From: an uncultured Bacilli bacterium | GTDB lineage: Bacteria > Bacillota_I > Bacilli_A > RF39 > UBA660 | Assembly (NCBI GenBank): GCA_944358355.1 | Contig: CALVQY010000013.1 | Coordinates: 1 to 37,484 of the forward strand | DNA length: 37,484 bases | Reading direction: 5' to 3' | Shown here: positions 9,851 through 17,728 of the stretch, in pieces | Position numbering within the stretch: position 1 is the stretch's first letter | Layout: the number at the start of each line of letters is the position of its first letter | Program-made: the position numbers and the translations under genes | The notes under the pieces: generated by a model | Databases searched by the model: none | Told to the model about the DNA's origin: nothing | Seen by the model: only the letters and a program-made list of their open reading frames with translations

Positions 9851-10054
9851 ATGGCACAGGTACAAGTAAAAAATGGTAACTTAGATTATGCAATAAAAAA
9901 ATATAAACAAAAGCTTGCTAAAAGTGGTGTCCCTTCTGAAGCCAAAAAACATGACGCTTATGATAAACCAGGAGTTAGAAGAAGAAAAGCAAAAAAAGAG
10001 GCCATCAAAAATGCTCGTAAAAATGAACGTAGAAGAAGAAAAGAAAGAGATTAA
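9851..10054 (+). CDS. rpsU: 30S ribosomal protein S21
   Basis: S21 is a small basic protein of the 30S subunit near the 16S rRNA 3' end that assists start-site recognition. The 67-aa sequence has the family core K-N-G-N-L-D-Y-A-I-K-K-Y-K-Q-K and a very basic Arg/Lys-rich tail (V-R-R-R-K-A-K-K...R-R-R-R-K-E-R-D). The length is slightly above the usual 57-70 range midpoint. It leads the conserved Bacilli cluster rpsU-yqfC-yqfD, but yqeY, which follows rpsU in Bacillus, is absent here. The gene has its own promoter and a palindromic terminator-like site directly at its stop codon. Confidence 0.95.
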   Translation: MAQVQVKNGNLDYAIKKYKQKLAKSGVPSEAKKHDAYDKPGVRRRKAKKEAIKNARKNERRRRKERD

Positions 10055-10075
10055 GAAATTAATTTCTTTTTTTTT
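10053..10075 (+). terminator. Terminator-like palindrome after rpsU
   Basis: The perfect 16-base palindrome AAGAAATTAATTTCTT (10053-10068) is followed by a run of nine T. It begins at the stop codon. The stem is AT-only apart from one pair and may be partly read through into yqfC. Confidence 0.55.
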
Positions 10076-10107
10076 ATTTTCTACATAAAATTAATTAGGT
10101 GAAGGTT

Positions 10108-10347
10108 ATGATTGAAAACTTTAGAAATTTTATTGATCCCAAAGACTTTAGCATTAATATATATAGAGGTAAAATCAATATTAAAAATTATAAAAAAATA
10201 ATTACATTAGGTGTAAATAAAATAGTTATAAAACTAGATAATTTAAAAATAACTTTGAATGGCAATAACTTTTCTTTGACTAAATTAAAGGATGAAGAAT
10301 TATTAATAACAGGAAAATTAGAAAGTCTAGAGATGAAATATGAATAG
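10108..10347 (+). CDS. yqfC: YqfC/YabP-family sporulation protein
   Basis: This is a small protein of 79 aa if started at ATG 10108, which has AGGTGAAGG just upstream; an in-frame GTG at 10099 lies within that site. The pattern F-x-I-N-I-Y-R-G-K-I-N-I-x-N-Y-K-K-I and the G-x-x-L-x-x-L-E-M-K end fit the YqfC/YabP family, which is made in the mother cell during endospore formation in Bacillus. It overlaps yqfD by 8 bases, the same pair and order as in spore formers. It is shorter than Bacillus YqfC. No sigma-E promoter can be claimed. The pair suggests spore capacity or recent loss of it. Confidence 0.8.
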   Translation: MIENFRNFIDPKDFSINIYRGKINIKNYKKIITLGVNKIVIKLDNLKITLNGNNFSLTKLKDEELLITGKLESLEMKYE

Positions 10348-11515
10348 ATATATTTTAAAAATAACTGGCAAAAGACTAGATACTTTCATCTTACTTCTTA
10401 TAAGATTGAAAATAAACTTCACTAAAATAAAAGAAACAAAAGATTATTTAATAATAGAACTATTAGAAGAAGATTACAATAAATTGGCAAAAATAAAAAC
10501 AACTTATAAAATAGAAATTCTAAAAAGAAAAGGGCTTATATATTTTACTCATGTCTTAAAAGTAAGAAAATTATTCCTTTTTATATCTTTACTGGGATTT
10601 CTATTTTTAATTTTTCTTACTAATATTATATTTTCTGTTAATATTATTGAAACCGATGAAGAACTAAGAAATACAATTATGGAAGATTTGAAGGAATTAG
10701 GGATTAAGAAATATAATTTTAAGGTAGATTATAAGAAAAAAGAAGAAATAGAAAAAAAGATATTAGAAAAAGAAAAAGATATTTTAGAGTGGCTAGAAAT
10801 AGAAGAAAAAGGGGTAACCTACGAAGTAAAATTAATAAAAAGAATTAAAGATGATACAAAAAAAGAAACAGAACCTCGAAATATAATAGCAAATAAAAGT
10901 GGAATGATTACAAGAATAGAAGCTGAATCTGGGGAAATAGTTACTAAGAAAAATGCTTATGTTAATAAAGGAGATGTCTTAATAAGTGGTCTTATAAAAA
11001 ATAAGGAAGAAATAGTTAGTAAAACTAGGGCTATAGGTAAAGTATATGCAGAAATTTGGTATAAGGTATCATTAAGCTTGCCTAGAACTTATCATGAAGA
11101 GAAAAAAACAGGCAATAATAAAAAAGTTTTAGAAATTAGTTTTTTGAATAATGATATTAGTATTTCAGACTTTAACAAATATAAAAACTCTAAGGATACT
11201 AAGACTGTACTTTATAAAAACCCTTTACTTCCTATTAGTATTAATCTAACAAAAAAAGAAGAGGTAGAAACAATAGATATAGATTTTACAGAAAATTATG
11301 AAAAAAATATTAAACCTCTTGCCATAGAAAAGTTAAAAGTAAAGCTAGGTAATGATATTACGATTATTTCCGAAAAGGTTTTGAAAAAAGAAGAGAAAGC
11401 TGATAGAATAGATATAGACATCTTCTTTAAAGTTGAAGAAGACATAACAGCATATCAATCTTTAAAAGATTTTAATATAGAAGAGGAAAATAAAAATAAT
11501 ATAGAAAGTGAGTGA
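10340..11515 (+). CDS. yqfD: Sporulation protein YqfD
   Basis: YqfD is a 391-aa membrane protein of the stage IV sporulation group. The N-terminal about 70 residues are cytosolic, one membrane helix follows at about residues 77-97 (L-F-L-F-I-S-L-L-G-F-L-F-L-I), and the large extracytoplasmic part carries the family's A-N-K-S-G-M-I-T-R-I and V-N-K-G-D-V-L-I-S-G segments (about 184-215), which resemble a barrel-sandwich element. The C-terminus is charged. It follows yqfC with an 8-base overlap. In Bacillus phoH follows next, but here a VanZ-like gene stands in that place. The role is in spore maturation by family, and the molecular activity is unknown. Confidence 0.88.
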   Translation: MNRYILKITGKRLDTFILLLIRLKINFTKIKETKDYLIIELLEEDYNKLAKIKTTYKIEILKRKGLIYFTHVLKVRKLFLFISLLGFLFLIFLTNIIFSVNIIETDEELRNTIMEDLKELGIKKYNFKVDYKKKEEIEKKILEKEKDILEWLEIEEKGVTYEVKLIKRIKDDTKKETEPRNIIANKSGMITRIEAESGEIVTKKNAYVNKGDVLISGLIKNKEEIVSKTRAIGKVYAEIWYKVSLSLPRTYHEEKKTGNNKKVLEISFLNNDISISDFNKYKNSKDTKTVLYKNPLLPISINLTKKEEVETIDIDFTENYEKNIKPLAIEKLKVKLGNDITIISEKVLKKEEKADRIDIDIFFKVEEDITAYQSLKDFNIEEENKNNIESE

Positions 11516-11521
11516 GGCATA

Positions 11522-12121
11522 ATGTTTACAAGCATTGGAAGAACAATAGGTAATGTCTTTTCTAGTAGCTTACCTATGGTAATTATATCTGTTGTAGTTG
11601 CAATAACATTACGTCTTGCTGACATAATAAAAAATAAGAAAGAATTTTGTTTTTATAAAGAGTTAATTTCTTTATCTTTTATCATTTATATATTGTGTTT
11701 ATTCCAAGTAGTTACATTTCAAGATAATAACAATATTTCAAGTAATAATTTAATTCCTTTTAGAGAAATGTTTAGATATGATTTTGGTAGTAGGTTATTT
11801 TTAAAGAATGTTTTAGGTAATATAATTATGTTTTTGCCATATGGCTTTTTTTCTAGTTATTTTTTAAAAGAAAAAAAATTACTTCCTATCTTTATCTTGA
11901 CAACTGCAACTTCTGTAACGATTGAATGTACTCAGTTAATGATAGGTAGAGTTTTTGATATAGATGACATTTTCTTAAACATATTAGGGGGAGTATTAGG
12001 CCATTATTTATATATTCTTATTTTAAAAATAGGAAATATGTGTCCAAAAGTCTTTCAAGCAGAGTGGTTTTTAAATTTAGTGTCAGTTATTCTTTTAGTA
12101 GGATTAATAACATTACTTTAA
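11522..12121 (+). CDS. VanZ-like membrane protein
   Basis: This 199-aa protein has about five membrane helices. The VanZ family features are present: N-L-I-P-F-R-E-M in the first external loop, N-V-L-G-N-I-I-M-F-L-P-Y-G-F, and I-E-C-T-Q-L-M-I-G-R-V-F-D-I-D-D-I-F-L-N followed by G-G-V-L-G. VanZ proteins are linked to teicoplanin tolerance in Tn1546, but most homologues have no known role, possibly at the membrane or with lipid-linked wall precursors. It follows yqfD by 6 bases and replaces phoH of the Bacillus order. With dgkA and the PAP2-DgkA gene it makes a local group of lipid or envelope genes. Confidence 0.85.
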   Translation: MFTSIGRTIGNVFSSSLPMVIISVVVAITLRLADIIKNKKEFCFYKELISLSFIIYILCLFQVVTFQDNNNISSNNLIPFREMFRYDFGSRLFLKNVLGNIIMFLPYGFFSSYFLKEKKLLPIFILTTATSVTIECTQLMIGRVFDIDDIFLNILGGVLGHYLYILILKIGNMCPKVFQAEWFLNLVSVILLVGLITLL

Positions 12122-12145
12122 AAGCCACTTTTTTTGTGTTATAAT
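12117..12145 (+). promoter_or_regulatory. Possible promoter of ybeY-dgkA
   Basis: A perfect TATAAT (12140-12145) lies 31 bases before the ybeY ATG. The -35 (TTTAAA, 12117-12122, 17-base spacer) is poor. Confidence 0.4.
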
Positions 12146-12176
12146 CTAACCATTAGAAAGGAACGTGATTTAAACT

Positions 12177-12626
12177 ATGAATGAAGTTAGTATATATAAT
12201 AATACAAGCGAAGAGTTCCCTTATGAGGATATAATAGAAAAAGTAGTTAATAAAGCTTTAGAAAAAGAAAAAATAAAAAAAGCAAGTTGTAGTATAATAA
12301 TTGTAGATAATGATTATATCCATAAGTTAAATAAAGAATATAGAGGTATAAATAGACCTACTGATGTTATTAGTTTTGCTTTAGAAGATGATAAAACTAT
12401 GGTTATTCCAGATGAAATTAGATTATTAGGAGATATTTATATTAGTATAGATAAAGCGAAGGAACAAGCTAAAGAATATGGTCATTCATTAGAAAGAGAA
12501 TTATGTTTTTTAGCAGTTCATGGGATTTATCACTTGTTAGGATATGATCATGAAAAAGAAGAAGCAGCAGAAATTATGTTTAAAAAACAAGAGGAGGTTT
12601 TAGAAGAATATGGCATCACTAGATAG
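12177..12626 (+). CDS. ybeY: Endoribonuclease YbeY (rRNA maturation factor)
   Basis: YbeY is a zinc-dependent RNase for 16S rRNA 3' maturation and ribosome quality control. The 149-aa sequence holds R-P-T-D-V-I-S-F-A-L (conserved N-R-P-T-D-V-L-S-F-P-type block) and the metal site H115-G-I-Y-H119-L-L-G-Y-D-H125. The length is typical. The start has an AAAGGAACG site. The last 17 bases overlap dgkA. The order ybeY-dgkA-era-recO is standard in Bacilli. Confidence 0.96.
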   Translation: MNEVSIYNNTSEEFPYEDIIEKVVNKALEKEKIKKASCSIIIVDNDYIHKLNKEYRGINRPTDVISFALEDDKTMVIPDEIRLLGDIYISIDKAKEQAKEYGHSLERELCFLAVHGIYHLLGYDHEKEEAAEIMFKKQEEVLEEYGITR

Positions 12627-13002
12627 AAACAAAAAGCAATTTGGGTTTAAAAGAATTATTTCTAGTATTAAGAATTCATGGAATGGATTAAAAGTAGCAT
12701 ACAAAAATGAACAAAGTATGTATATTCACTTAATTTGTACTGTCATTTTATTGTTATTTAGTTTATTTTTAAAAATTTCAACAACTGAATGGCTAATTAT
12801 AATTGCAATTATTGGTTTAACCTTAGTAATAGAACTTCTTAATACAGCAATAGAAAGTACAGTTGACCTTGTTACTAAAGAATTTCATCCACTTGCTAAG
12901 ATTGCTAAAGATACAGCAAGTGCAGCAGAGTTTATATTGACTCTTACTAGTGCAATTATTTCTTTAATGATTTTTATTCCTAGAATTATGGAGCTGCTTT
13001 AA
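12610..13002 (+). CDS. dgkA: Diacylglycerol/undecaprenol kinase
   Basis: This is a small integral membrane kinase with three helices. In Gram-positive bacteria this family mainly phosphorylates undecaprenol for wall lipid carrier supply. The 130-aa sequence keeps the family block E-L-L-N-T-A-I-E-S-T-V-D (the E-x-x-N-x-x-x-E catalytic set) and the K-D-T-A-S-A-A end region. The start ATG lies inside ybeY, so translation is coupled. A second copy of this domain is fused to a PAP2 phosphatase at 16179, with very similar motifs, so the two could share or divide the substrate. Confidence 0.93.
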   Translation: MASLDRNKKQFGFKRIISSIKNSWNGLKVAYKNEQSMYIHLICTVILLLFSLFLKISTTEWLIIIAIIGLTLVIELLNTAIESTVDLVTKEFHPLAKIAKDTASAAEFILTLTSAIISLMIFIPRIMELL

Positions 13003-13116
13003 TAATTGTATATCTAAGAGTATTGAAGTTTTTCTAAATTCTGAAAAAAAATTTAGTAAATAGTATATTATAATAATGAACAGTGAAAATTAATAAGAAG
13101 TTAGGAGGAGATACTC

Positions 13117-13722
13117 TTGGAGAGCAATTTAGTTGTTAGAAGCAGCAGTGCTGAATTTTTGATTTTTGAAAGGCAAAGTCATAGTGAAGGTATTCAAGTT
13201 AGATTCGAGGAAGGAGATTTGTGGTTAACACAAAAAGGTATTGGAGAATTGTTTTATACAACTAGAAACAATATAACAATGCATTTACAAGATATTTATT
13301 CTAATTATGAACTTGATGTTTTTGCAACTAGTAAGGATTTCTTACTAGTTCAAAAAGAAGGAAATAGAGAGGTTAAGAGGAAAGTTAAATATTATAATTT
13401 AGATGCTGTTATTTCAGTTGGTTATAGAGTTAATTCTGATAGGGCAGTTCAGTTTAGAAGATGGGCTACTAATGTTTTGAAGGAGTTTTCTAAAAAAGGG
13501 TATATAATTGATAAAAAGAGAATGGAAAATGGTACTTTTTTTGATGAAGATTATTTTGATTCATTACTTGCAGATGATAGAGATATTTTGAAAGATGCAG
13601 GTAAAATTTCTCATGAGATAGCCTGTGATAAAGCTTTGTGGGAATTTGAAAAGTATAGAGTTAAACAGGATAAGTTATATAAATCTGATTTTGATTTGTT
13701 GTTAGAAGAAATGAGTAAATAA
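13117..13722 (+). CDS. RhuM-like protein with apparent internal deletion
   Basis: This 201-aa protein starts at TTG 13117 (strong TTAGGAGG upstream). Residues about 23-135 match the DNA-binding-like N-terminal part of RhuM (virulence-protein) family members: G-D-L-W-L-T-Q-K-G-I-G-E-L-F, T-T-R-N-N-I-T-M-H-L, Y-Y-N-L-D-A-V-I-S-V-G-Y-R-V-N-S and F-R-R-W-A. Around residues 148-155 it jumps to the family's extreme C-terminal motif (D-A-G-K-I-S-H-E, then F-E-K-Y-R-V-K-Q-D-K-L-Y-x-S-D-F-D). From memory, full RhuM proteins have some 330-350 residues, so about 130 are missing in frame. It sits between dgkA and era, where Bacillus has cdd. Its function is unknown and it may be a remnant. Confidence 0.75.
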   Translation: MESNLVVRSSSAEFLIFERQSHSEGIQVRFEEGDLWLTQKGIGELFYTTRNNITMHLQDIYSNYELDVFATSKDFLLVQKEGNREVKRKVKYYNLDAVISVGYRVNSDRAVQFRRWATNVLKEFSKKGYIIDKKRMENGTFFDEDYFDSLLADDRDILKDAGKISHEIACDKALWEFEKYRVKQDKLYKSDFDLLLEEMSK

Positions 13723-13753
13723 GAAAAATAGTAGTTTTGAAAGAGTGATAGGT

Positions 13754-14383
13754 GTGAAAAATAAAGAAATAGATGCAATAATATTTGATTTAGATGGTAC
13801 CTTGTGGAGTGCAGTTGATAGTTGTCTTAAAGCAACGAGTCTTGTGAAAAAAGAACATAGTGATATTACTAGGGATGTTACAAAAGAACAAGTTGAATCA
13901 GCAATGGGAAAAACATCTGAAGAGATAATTAATATATATTATGGATATCTTCCAAGAGAAAAAGGAGAAGAGTATGCTAATGAAGCCTTTAATAAAAATG
14001 TAGATAACTTGTTAAAAGAAGGAGGAACTTTATATCCTAATACTAGAGAAACTATTATAAAGTTAAGTAAAAAATATAAACTATTTATAGTTAGTAATTG
14101 TGTTAAAGGATATATTGAATCTTTTTTAAATACTAGTGGACTTAAAGATTATTTTAGTGATTATGAGAGTTATGGTAGAACTCTTTTAAGCAAAGGGAAA
14201 AATATTAAACTTGTTATTGAACGCAATAACTTGAAAAATCCTATATATGTTGGTGATACTAAAGGTGATATGGAAGCATCAAAAATAGCTGGTATCCCTT
14301 TTGTCTATGCATCTTATGGTTTTGGAAAAGTAGATAAGTATGATTATAAAATTGCTGATATTAGTGAATTGTTAGATTTATAA
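13754..14383 (+). CDS. HAD-superfamily phosphatase (phosphoglycolate phosphatase-like)
   Basis: This HAD hydrolase of subfamily IA is about 209 aa. Motif I is F-D-L-D-G-T-L-W with nucleophile and acid/base Asp, motif II is F-I-V-S-N-C, motif III Lys lies in L-L-S-K-G-K-N, and motif IV is Y-V-G-D-T-K-G-D-M-E-A. A helical cap lies between motifs I and II. The substrate cannot be deduced; phosphoglycolate or other small phosphate esters are plausible. The GTG at 13754 is preferred over GTG 13745, which is too near the purine-rich site. It runs 17 bases ahead of era with a strong AGAGGAGG for the latter. Confidence 0.85.
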   Translation: MKNKEIDAIIFDLDGTLWSAVDSCLKATSLVKKEHSDITRDVTKEQVESAMGKTSEEIINIYYGYLPREKGEEYANEAFNKNVDNLLKEGGTLYPNTRETIIKLSKKYKLFIVSNCVKGYIESFLNTSGLKDYFSDYESYGRTLLSKGKNIKLVIERNNLKNPIYVGDTKGDMEASKIAGIPFVYASYGFGKVDKYDYKIADISELLDL

Positions 14384-14400
14384 ATAGAGGAGGTATTTTT

Positions 14401-15291
14401 ATGAAGTGTGGAGTTGTATCAATAATGGGCAGACCTAATGTAGGTAAGAGTACATTATTAAATGCAATACTTAATATGAAACTTGCTATTACAACGGATA
14501 AAGCAGGTACAACAAGAAATATTATTGAAGGGATTTACCAAGATGATGAAGCTCAGATTGTCTTTATAGATACTCCAGGAATTCATAAACCTATGAATAA
14601 GCTTGGTAGTGTCTTAAATAAAAAAGCTTATCAGAATATAGATAATGCTGATATTATCATTTTATTAATAGATGCAAGTAGCGGAATGGGTAAAGGAGAT
14701 AAATTCGTTTTAAATAAAATCAAAGATAATAAGGATGCTAAAGTCTTTTTAATCTTAAATAAAATAGATAAAGTAGGAAGTGAAAAACTACTTAAAGTGA
14801 TTGATGAAGCGAAAGAGCTTTATAATTTTGATGAAATTATTCCTATTTCAGCGTTAAAAAAGAAAGCAATAGATGATTTAATAAAAACCTTAAAAAAATA
14901 TTTACCACTTGATGAACCTTTATTTGCAACAGATGAACTTACTAATGTTTCTACGAAATTTATTATGGGAGAATTTGTTAGGGAAAAAATAATGCTTTTA
15001 ACTAAACAAGAGATTCCTCATAGTGTTACTTGTTATGTAGAAAATTTTGAAGAATATGATGATCTAGTACATATTCAAGTCTTAATCGTTGTAGATAAAG
15101 AAAGTTTAAAGAAAATTATTATTGGTAAAAATGGTAATATGTTAAAACGTATTGGAATTCTTGCTCGTAACGATATGGAAGAGTTTTTAGGAAAGAAAGT
15201 ATTTTTAGAAACACATGTTAAAGTAATAGAAAATTGGCGTGATAAAGAGAAATATTTAATAGAACTAGGTCTTGATAGTGAAGATGTATAA
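14401..15291 (+). CDS. era: GTPase Era
   Basis: Era is an essential GTPase in 30S assembly that binds the 16S rRNA 3' end. The sequence has G1 G10-R-P-N-V-G-K-S, switch region T-T-R-N, G3 D-T-P-G and G4 N-K-I-D, followed by the C-terminal KH domain with I-I-I-G-K-N-G-N-M-L-K-R-I-G. It is 296 aa, standard. It is flanked by the HAD gene and the yqzL-recO pair, as expected for Bacilli. Confidence 0.98.
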   Translation: MKCGVVSIMGRPNVGKSTLLNAILNMKLAITTDKAGTTRNIIEGIYQDDEAQIVFIDTPGIHKPMNKLGSVLNKKAYQNIDNADIIILLIDASSGMGKGDKFVLNKIKDNKDAKVFLILNKIDKVGSEKLLKVIDEAKELYNFDEIIPISALKKKAIDDLIKTLKKYLPLDEPLFATDELTNVSTKFIMGEFVREKIMLLTKQEIPHSVTCYVENFEEYDDLVHIQVLIVVDKESLKKIIIGKNGNMLKRIGILARNDMEEFLGKKVFLETHVKVIENWRDKEKYLIELGLDSEDV

Positions 15292-15330
15292 AAAAATTAT
15301 TTATTAATCATTATATTAATAGGTGATAAT

Positions 15331-15468
15331 ATGAATAATTATGAAATAATATGGAATTTATTTAAAAAAACAGGTGATATTAGGTATTTTCTTTTAGCAA
15401 AGTCTATAAAGGAAAGTGAAAAATATGAAGATAGTGGATGTGAAGGGACTAGTCCTAAACGAGACTAA
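15331..15468 (+). CDS. yqzL: YqzL-family small protein
   Basis: This 45-aa ORF has an AGGTGAT site four bases before its ATG. The start, with I-I-W-N-L-F-K-K-T-G-D-I-R-Y-F-L-L, matches the YqzL pattern (W-x-x-F-x-x-T-G-x-I-x-x-Y-L-L-x-K). YqzL genes are typically found between era and recO in Firmicutes, which is exactly the place here. The function is unknown. Its last 44 bases overlap the beginning of recO in another frame, so the family's C-terminus here is unusual and probably translationally coupled with recO. It is too short for normal gene calling. Confidence 0.8.
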   Translation: MNNYEIIWNLFKKTGDIRYFLLAKSIKESEKYEDSGCEGTSPKRD

Positions 15469-16162
15469 TTATAGTGATTCTAGTAAAATATTAAATGTCT
15501 TGACTTGCGAATATGGTCTTATTGGAATTTTATCTAAAGGATGTCGTAATTTAAAAAGTAAACTTAGAGGAAGTTCTAGAAAGCTAGTATATGGTACTTT
15601 TCATTTTTATTATAAAGAGAATTCTTTATCTACATTAATTAGTATAGATGTTATTAGTGATTATCCTAAAACTATTATGGATTTAGAAAGAGTTGTTTAT
15701 GCATCATATTTGTTAGATTTAACAAGGCAAGTAGTTAAACAGTCTAAGGATAAATCAATACTTCCTTTGTTATGCAGTGCTCTAGATAAACTCGAAATTG
15801 GTTTAAGTCCTGCTGTAGTTACTAATATTTTAGAACTAAAATACTTAGACTTTTTGGGTGTTAGTCCTATTGTTACAGGCTGTGCAGTCTGTGGAAAAAC
15901 TACAAATATAGTTAGTTTAAGCCCAACAGCAGGAGGCTTTATTTGTAAAGACTGTTATCAAAATGAAGGATACTATAGTGATAAAGCAATTAAACTTTTA
16001 CAGATGTATTACTATGTAGATTTAGAGAAGATTACAAAGATAGATGTTAATCCTAAAGTCAATGCAGAAATAAATAAATTTTTAGAAGATTATTATGATA
16101 GATATACAGGAATTTATTTAAATAGTAAAAAAATGTTAAAGAATGTGATAAAATTAAAATAA
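15425..16162 (+). CDS. recO: DNA repair protein RecO
   Basis: RecO works with RecR and RecF to load RecA on SSB-covered gaps. The protein is about 245 aa, with an N-terminal OB fold (V-K-G-L-V-L-N-E-T-N-Y-S-D-S-S-K-I-L). The helical domain carries a zinc site C-A-V-C-G and C-K-D-C at about residues 153-178, common in Gram-positive RecO. ATG 15425 is chosen, 10 bases after AAAGGAA; the in-frame GTG at 15416 is closer than ideal. The gene overlaps yqzL. Confidence 0.95.
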   Translation: MKIVDVKGLVLNETNYSDSSKILNVLTCEYGLIGILSKGCRNLKSKLRGSSRKLVYGTFHFYYKENSLSTLISIDVISDYPKTIMDLERVVYASYLLDLTRQVVKQSKDKSILPLLCSALDKLEIGLSPAVVTNILELKYLDFLGVSPIVTGCAVCGKTTNIVSLSPTAGGFICKDCYQNEGYYSDKAIKLLQMYYYVDLEKITKIDVNPKVNAEINKFLEDYYDRYTGIYLNSKKMLKNVIKLK

Positions 16163-16178
16163 GAGGTAGTGGTTATAT

Positions 16179-17129
16179 ATGAAGAAGAGATTAATAATTC
16201 TTTTAAGTTTATTTGTTATTTTAACTATTTGTGTTTTATCAGGAGTAACTGAAGTAATAGATTATAATATCTATAATATATTATCTACTAATGAGATAAC
16301 CTTCTTAACCGCATTTTCTAATGTAGTTACATCTTTTGCGAGTAGTCAGGCTATAATTATAATTACTCTTATACTCATATTTTTACTTAATACTAATCAT
16401 GAGAGAATATTTGTAATTATTAATACCCTAATTAGTGCAGGTATCATTATATTAAGCAAAAATATTTTTTTAAGAGAGAGACCTTTAATTGGAAGTGAGC
16501 TTCTATCTAGTTATAGTTTTCCTAGTGGACATAGTTTAATCGCTACTACTTATTATGGTTTTTTAATATATTTGCTTAGAAGAAGTAAATGTAAGGAAGA
16601 ATATAAAGTAATAGGAACAACACTTTTAAGTACTCTAATAGTCCTAATTTGTCTAAGTAGAATTTTCCTAAGCGTTCATTATGTCACTGATGTAATTGGA
16701 GGAGTTATTCTAGGGCTTATAATTCTTCTAGTATTAATTTACTTTTTTAATGCGACATTTAAACCTAAAGAAAAGGAAAAGCCTCTACTTAAAACTTTAT
16801 CTTATGGCTTTAATGGTATCTTTTATACTTTAAGACATGAAAGAAATATGGTAATTCATTTTCTTGTAATGATACTAGTTATAATAGCAGGTATTGTATT
16901 TAAGATAACATTTGTAGAGTGGGGAATATGTTTTGTCCTATTTGCTTTAGTCTTATCCCTTGAACTTATGAACACAGCCTTAGAAAATGTAGTTGACCTT
17001 GTAACTGAAGAGAAAAAAGCGAAAGCTAAAGTTGCTAAAGATGCAGCGGCTGGCGCTGTACTAGTAGCGGCACTTTTTGCAGTTATTATAGGTATATCTA
17101 TATTTTTACCTAGACTTTTAAATTTGTAA
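16179..17129 (+). CDS. PAP2 phosphatase fused to a DgkA-type lipid kinase
   Basis: This 316-aa membrane protein has two complete enzymes. Residues 1-190 are a PAP2 (type 2 phosphatidic acid phosphatase) domain with K94-x6-R101-P102, P115-S-G-H118 and S160-R-x5-H167-x3-D171. Residues about 205-316 are a DgkA domain with the E262-L-M-N265-T-A-L-E269 set and V-A-K-D-A-A-A-G. A phosphatase acting on undecaprenyl pyrophosphate and a kinase acting on undecaprenol would both yield the monophosphate carrier, so the fusion can be read as a lipid-carrier supply enzyme. Phosphatidic acid/diacylglycerol cycling is the alternative. It follows recO by 16 bases with an AGAGGTAG site. Confidence 0.9.
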   Translation: MKKRLIILLSLFVILTICVLSGVTEVIDYNIYNILSTNEITFLTAFSNVVTSFASSQAIIIITLILIFLLNTNHERIFVIINTLISAGIIILSKNIFLRERPLIGSELLSSYSFPSGHSLIATTYYGFLIYLLRRSKCKEEYKVIGTTLLSTLIVLICLSRIFLSVHYVTDVIGGVILGLIILLVLIYFFNATFKPKEKEKPLLKTLSYGFNGIFYTLRHERNMVIHFLVMILVIIAGIVFKITFVEWGICFVLFALVLSLELMNTALENVVDLVTEEKKAKAKVAKDAAAGAVLVAALFAVIIGISIFLPRLLNL

Positions 17130-17167
17130 TATATATTGTATAATAAAAAAACAAGAGGTGAATATCA

Positions 17168-17728
17168 ATGAATTTAGGAATTATGACAAGTAGTCTTGAT
17201 ACATTAAATCTAGAAAGTAAAATTACTTTTGCAACAGCTTTATTAACTACTTTAAGAGATAAAGATTACAATATAGTAATGGGATCTGGTACTAAAGGAT
17301 TAATGGGAACAGTAAAAGAAATTGCTAAAGAAAATGGCTGCATATTAACAGTAATAGGATATGATGATGACGAACTTAATAAAAATGATGCAACTGTAAA
17401 AATAAAAGTTGAAAGTCCAATTGAAAGGACAGCGAAATTATTTGAAGAAAGTGATGTTTTACTTTTTGGTCCAGGTGGATTAGGAACACTTTCAGAATTA
17501 TTTTCAATTCTTACAACAAAAGTAGAAGTAAATGATGATACTAAAGTAATAATTTATAATGAAGATCATAGTTATGATCAATTAATAAGATTTTTAGATA
17601 AAAAAACAAATGATGGAAGTATTTCACCGTCATACAAGACAACCTTTACCATGATAAATAATAAAGAAGATTTAGCAACTATCTTAGATAGTTATGAAAT
17701 AAAAGAAGAAAGGAGTAAAGTGAGATAA
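17168..17728 (+). CDS. LOG-family (Lonely Guy-like) nucleotide hydrolase
   Basis: This 186-aa Rossmann-type protein has the LOG hallmark P-G-G-L-G-T-L-S-E (102-110), preceded by [11 protein letters not shown] (86-96) and G-S-G-T-K-G-L-M-G (39-47). LOG enzymes cut the N-glycosidic bond of nucleoside 5'-monophosphates, originally of cytokinin nucleotides; in bacteria the substrate is often unknown. Earlier annotations as lysine decarboxylase are wrong for this motif. A perfect TATAAT at 17139-17144 lies upstream of the AGAGGTG site. The stop overlaps the glyS start by one base (TAATG), so the two are coupled. Confidence 0.88.
   Translation: MNLGIMTSSLDTLNLESKITFATALLTTLRDKDYNIVMGSGTKGLMGTVKEIAKENGCILTVIGYDDDELNKNDATVKIKVESPIERTAKLFEESDVLLFGPGGLGTLSELFSILTTKVEVNDDTKVIIYNEDHSYDQLIRFLDKKTNDGSISPSYKTTFTMINNKEDLATILDSYEIKEERSKVR

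Noticed and set aside
17145..17727. T-box riboswitch for glyS
   Set aside because: glyS overlaps the preceding gene, and the short gap before the LOG gene has no room for a T-box specifier and antiterminator.
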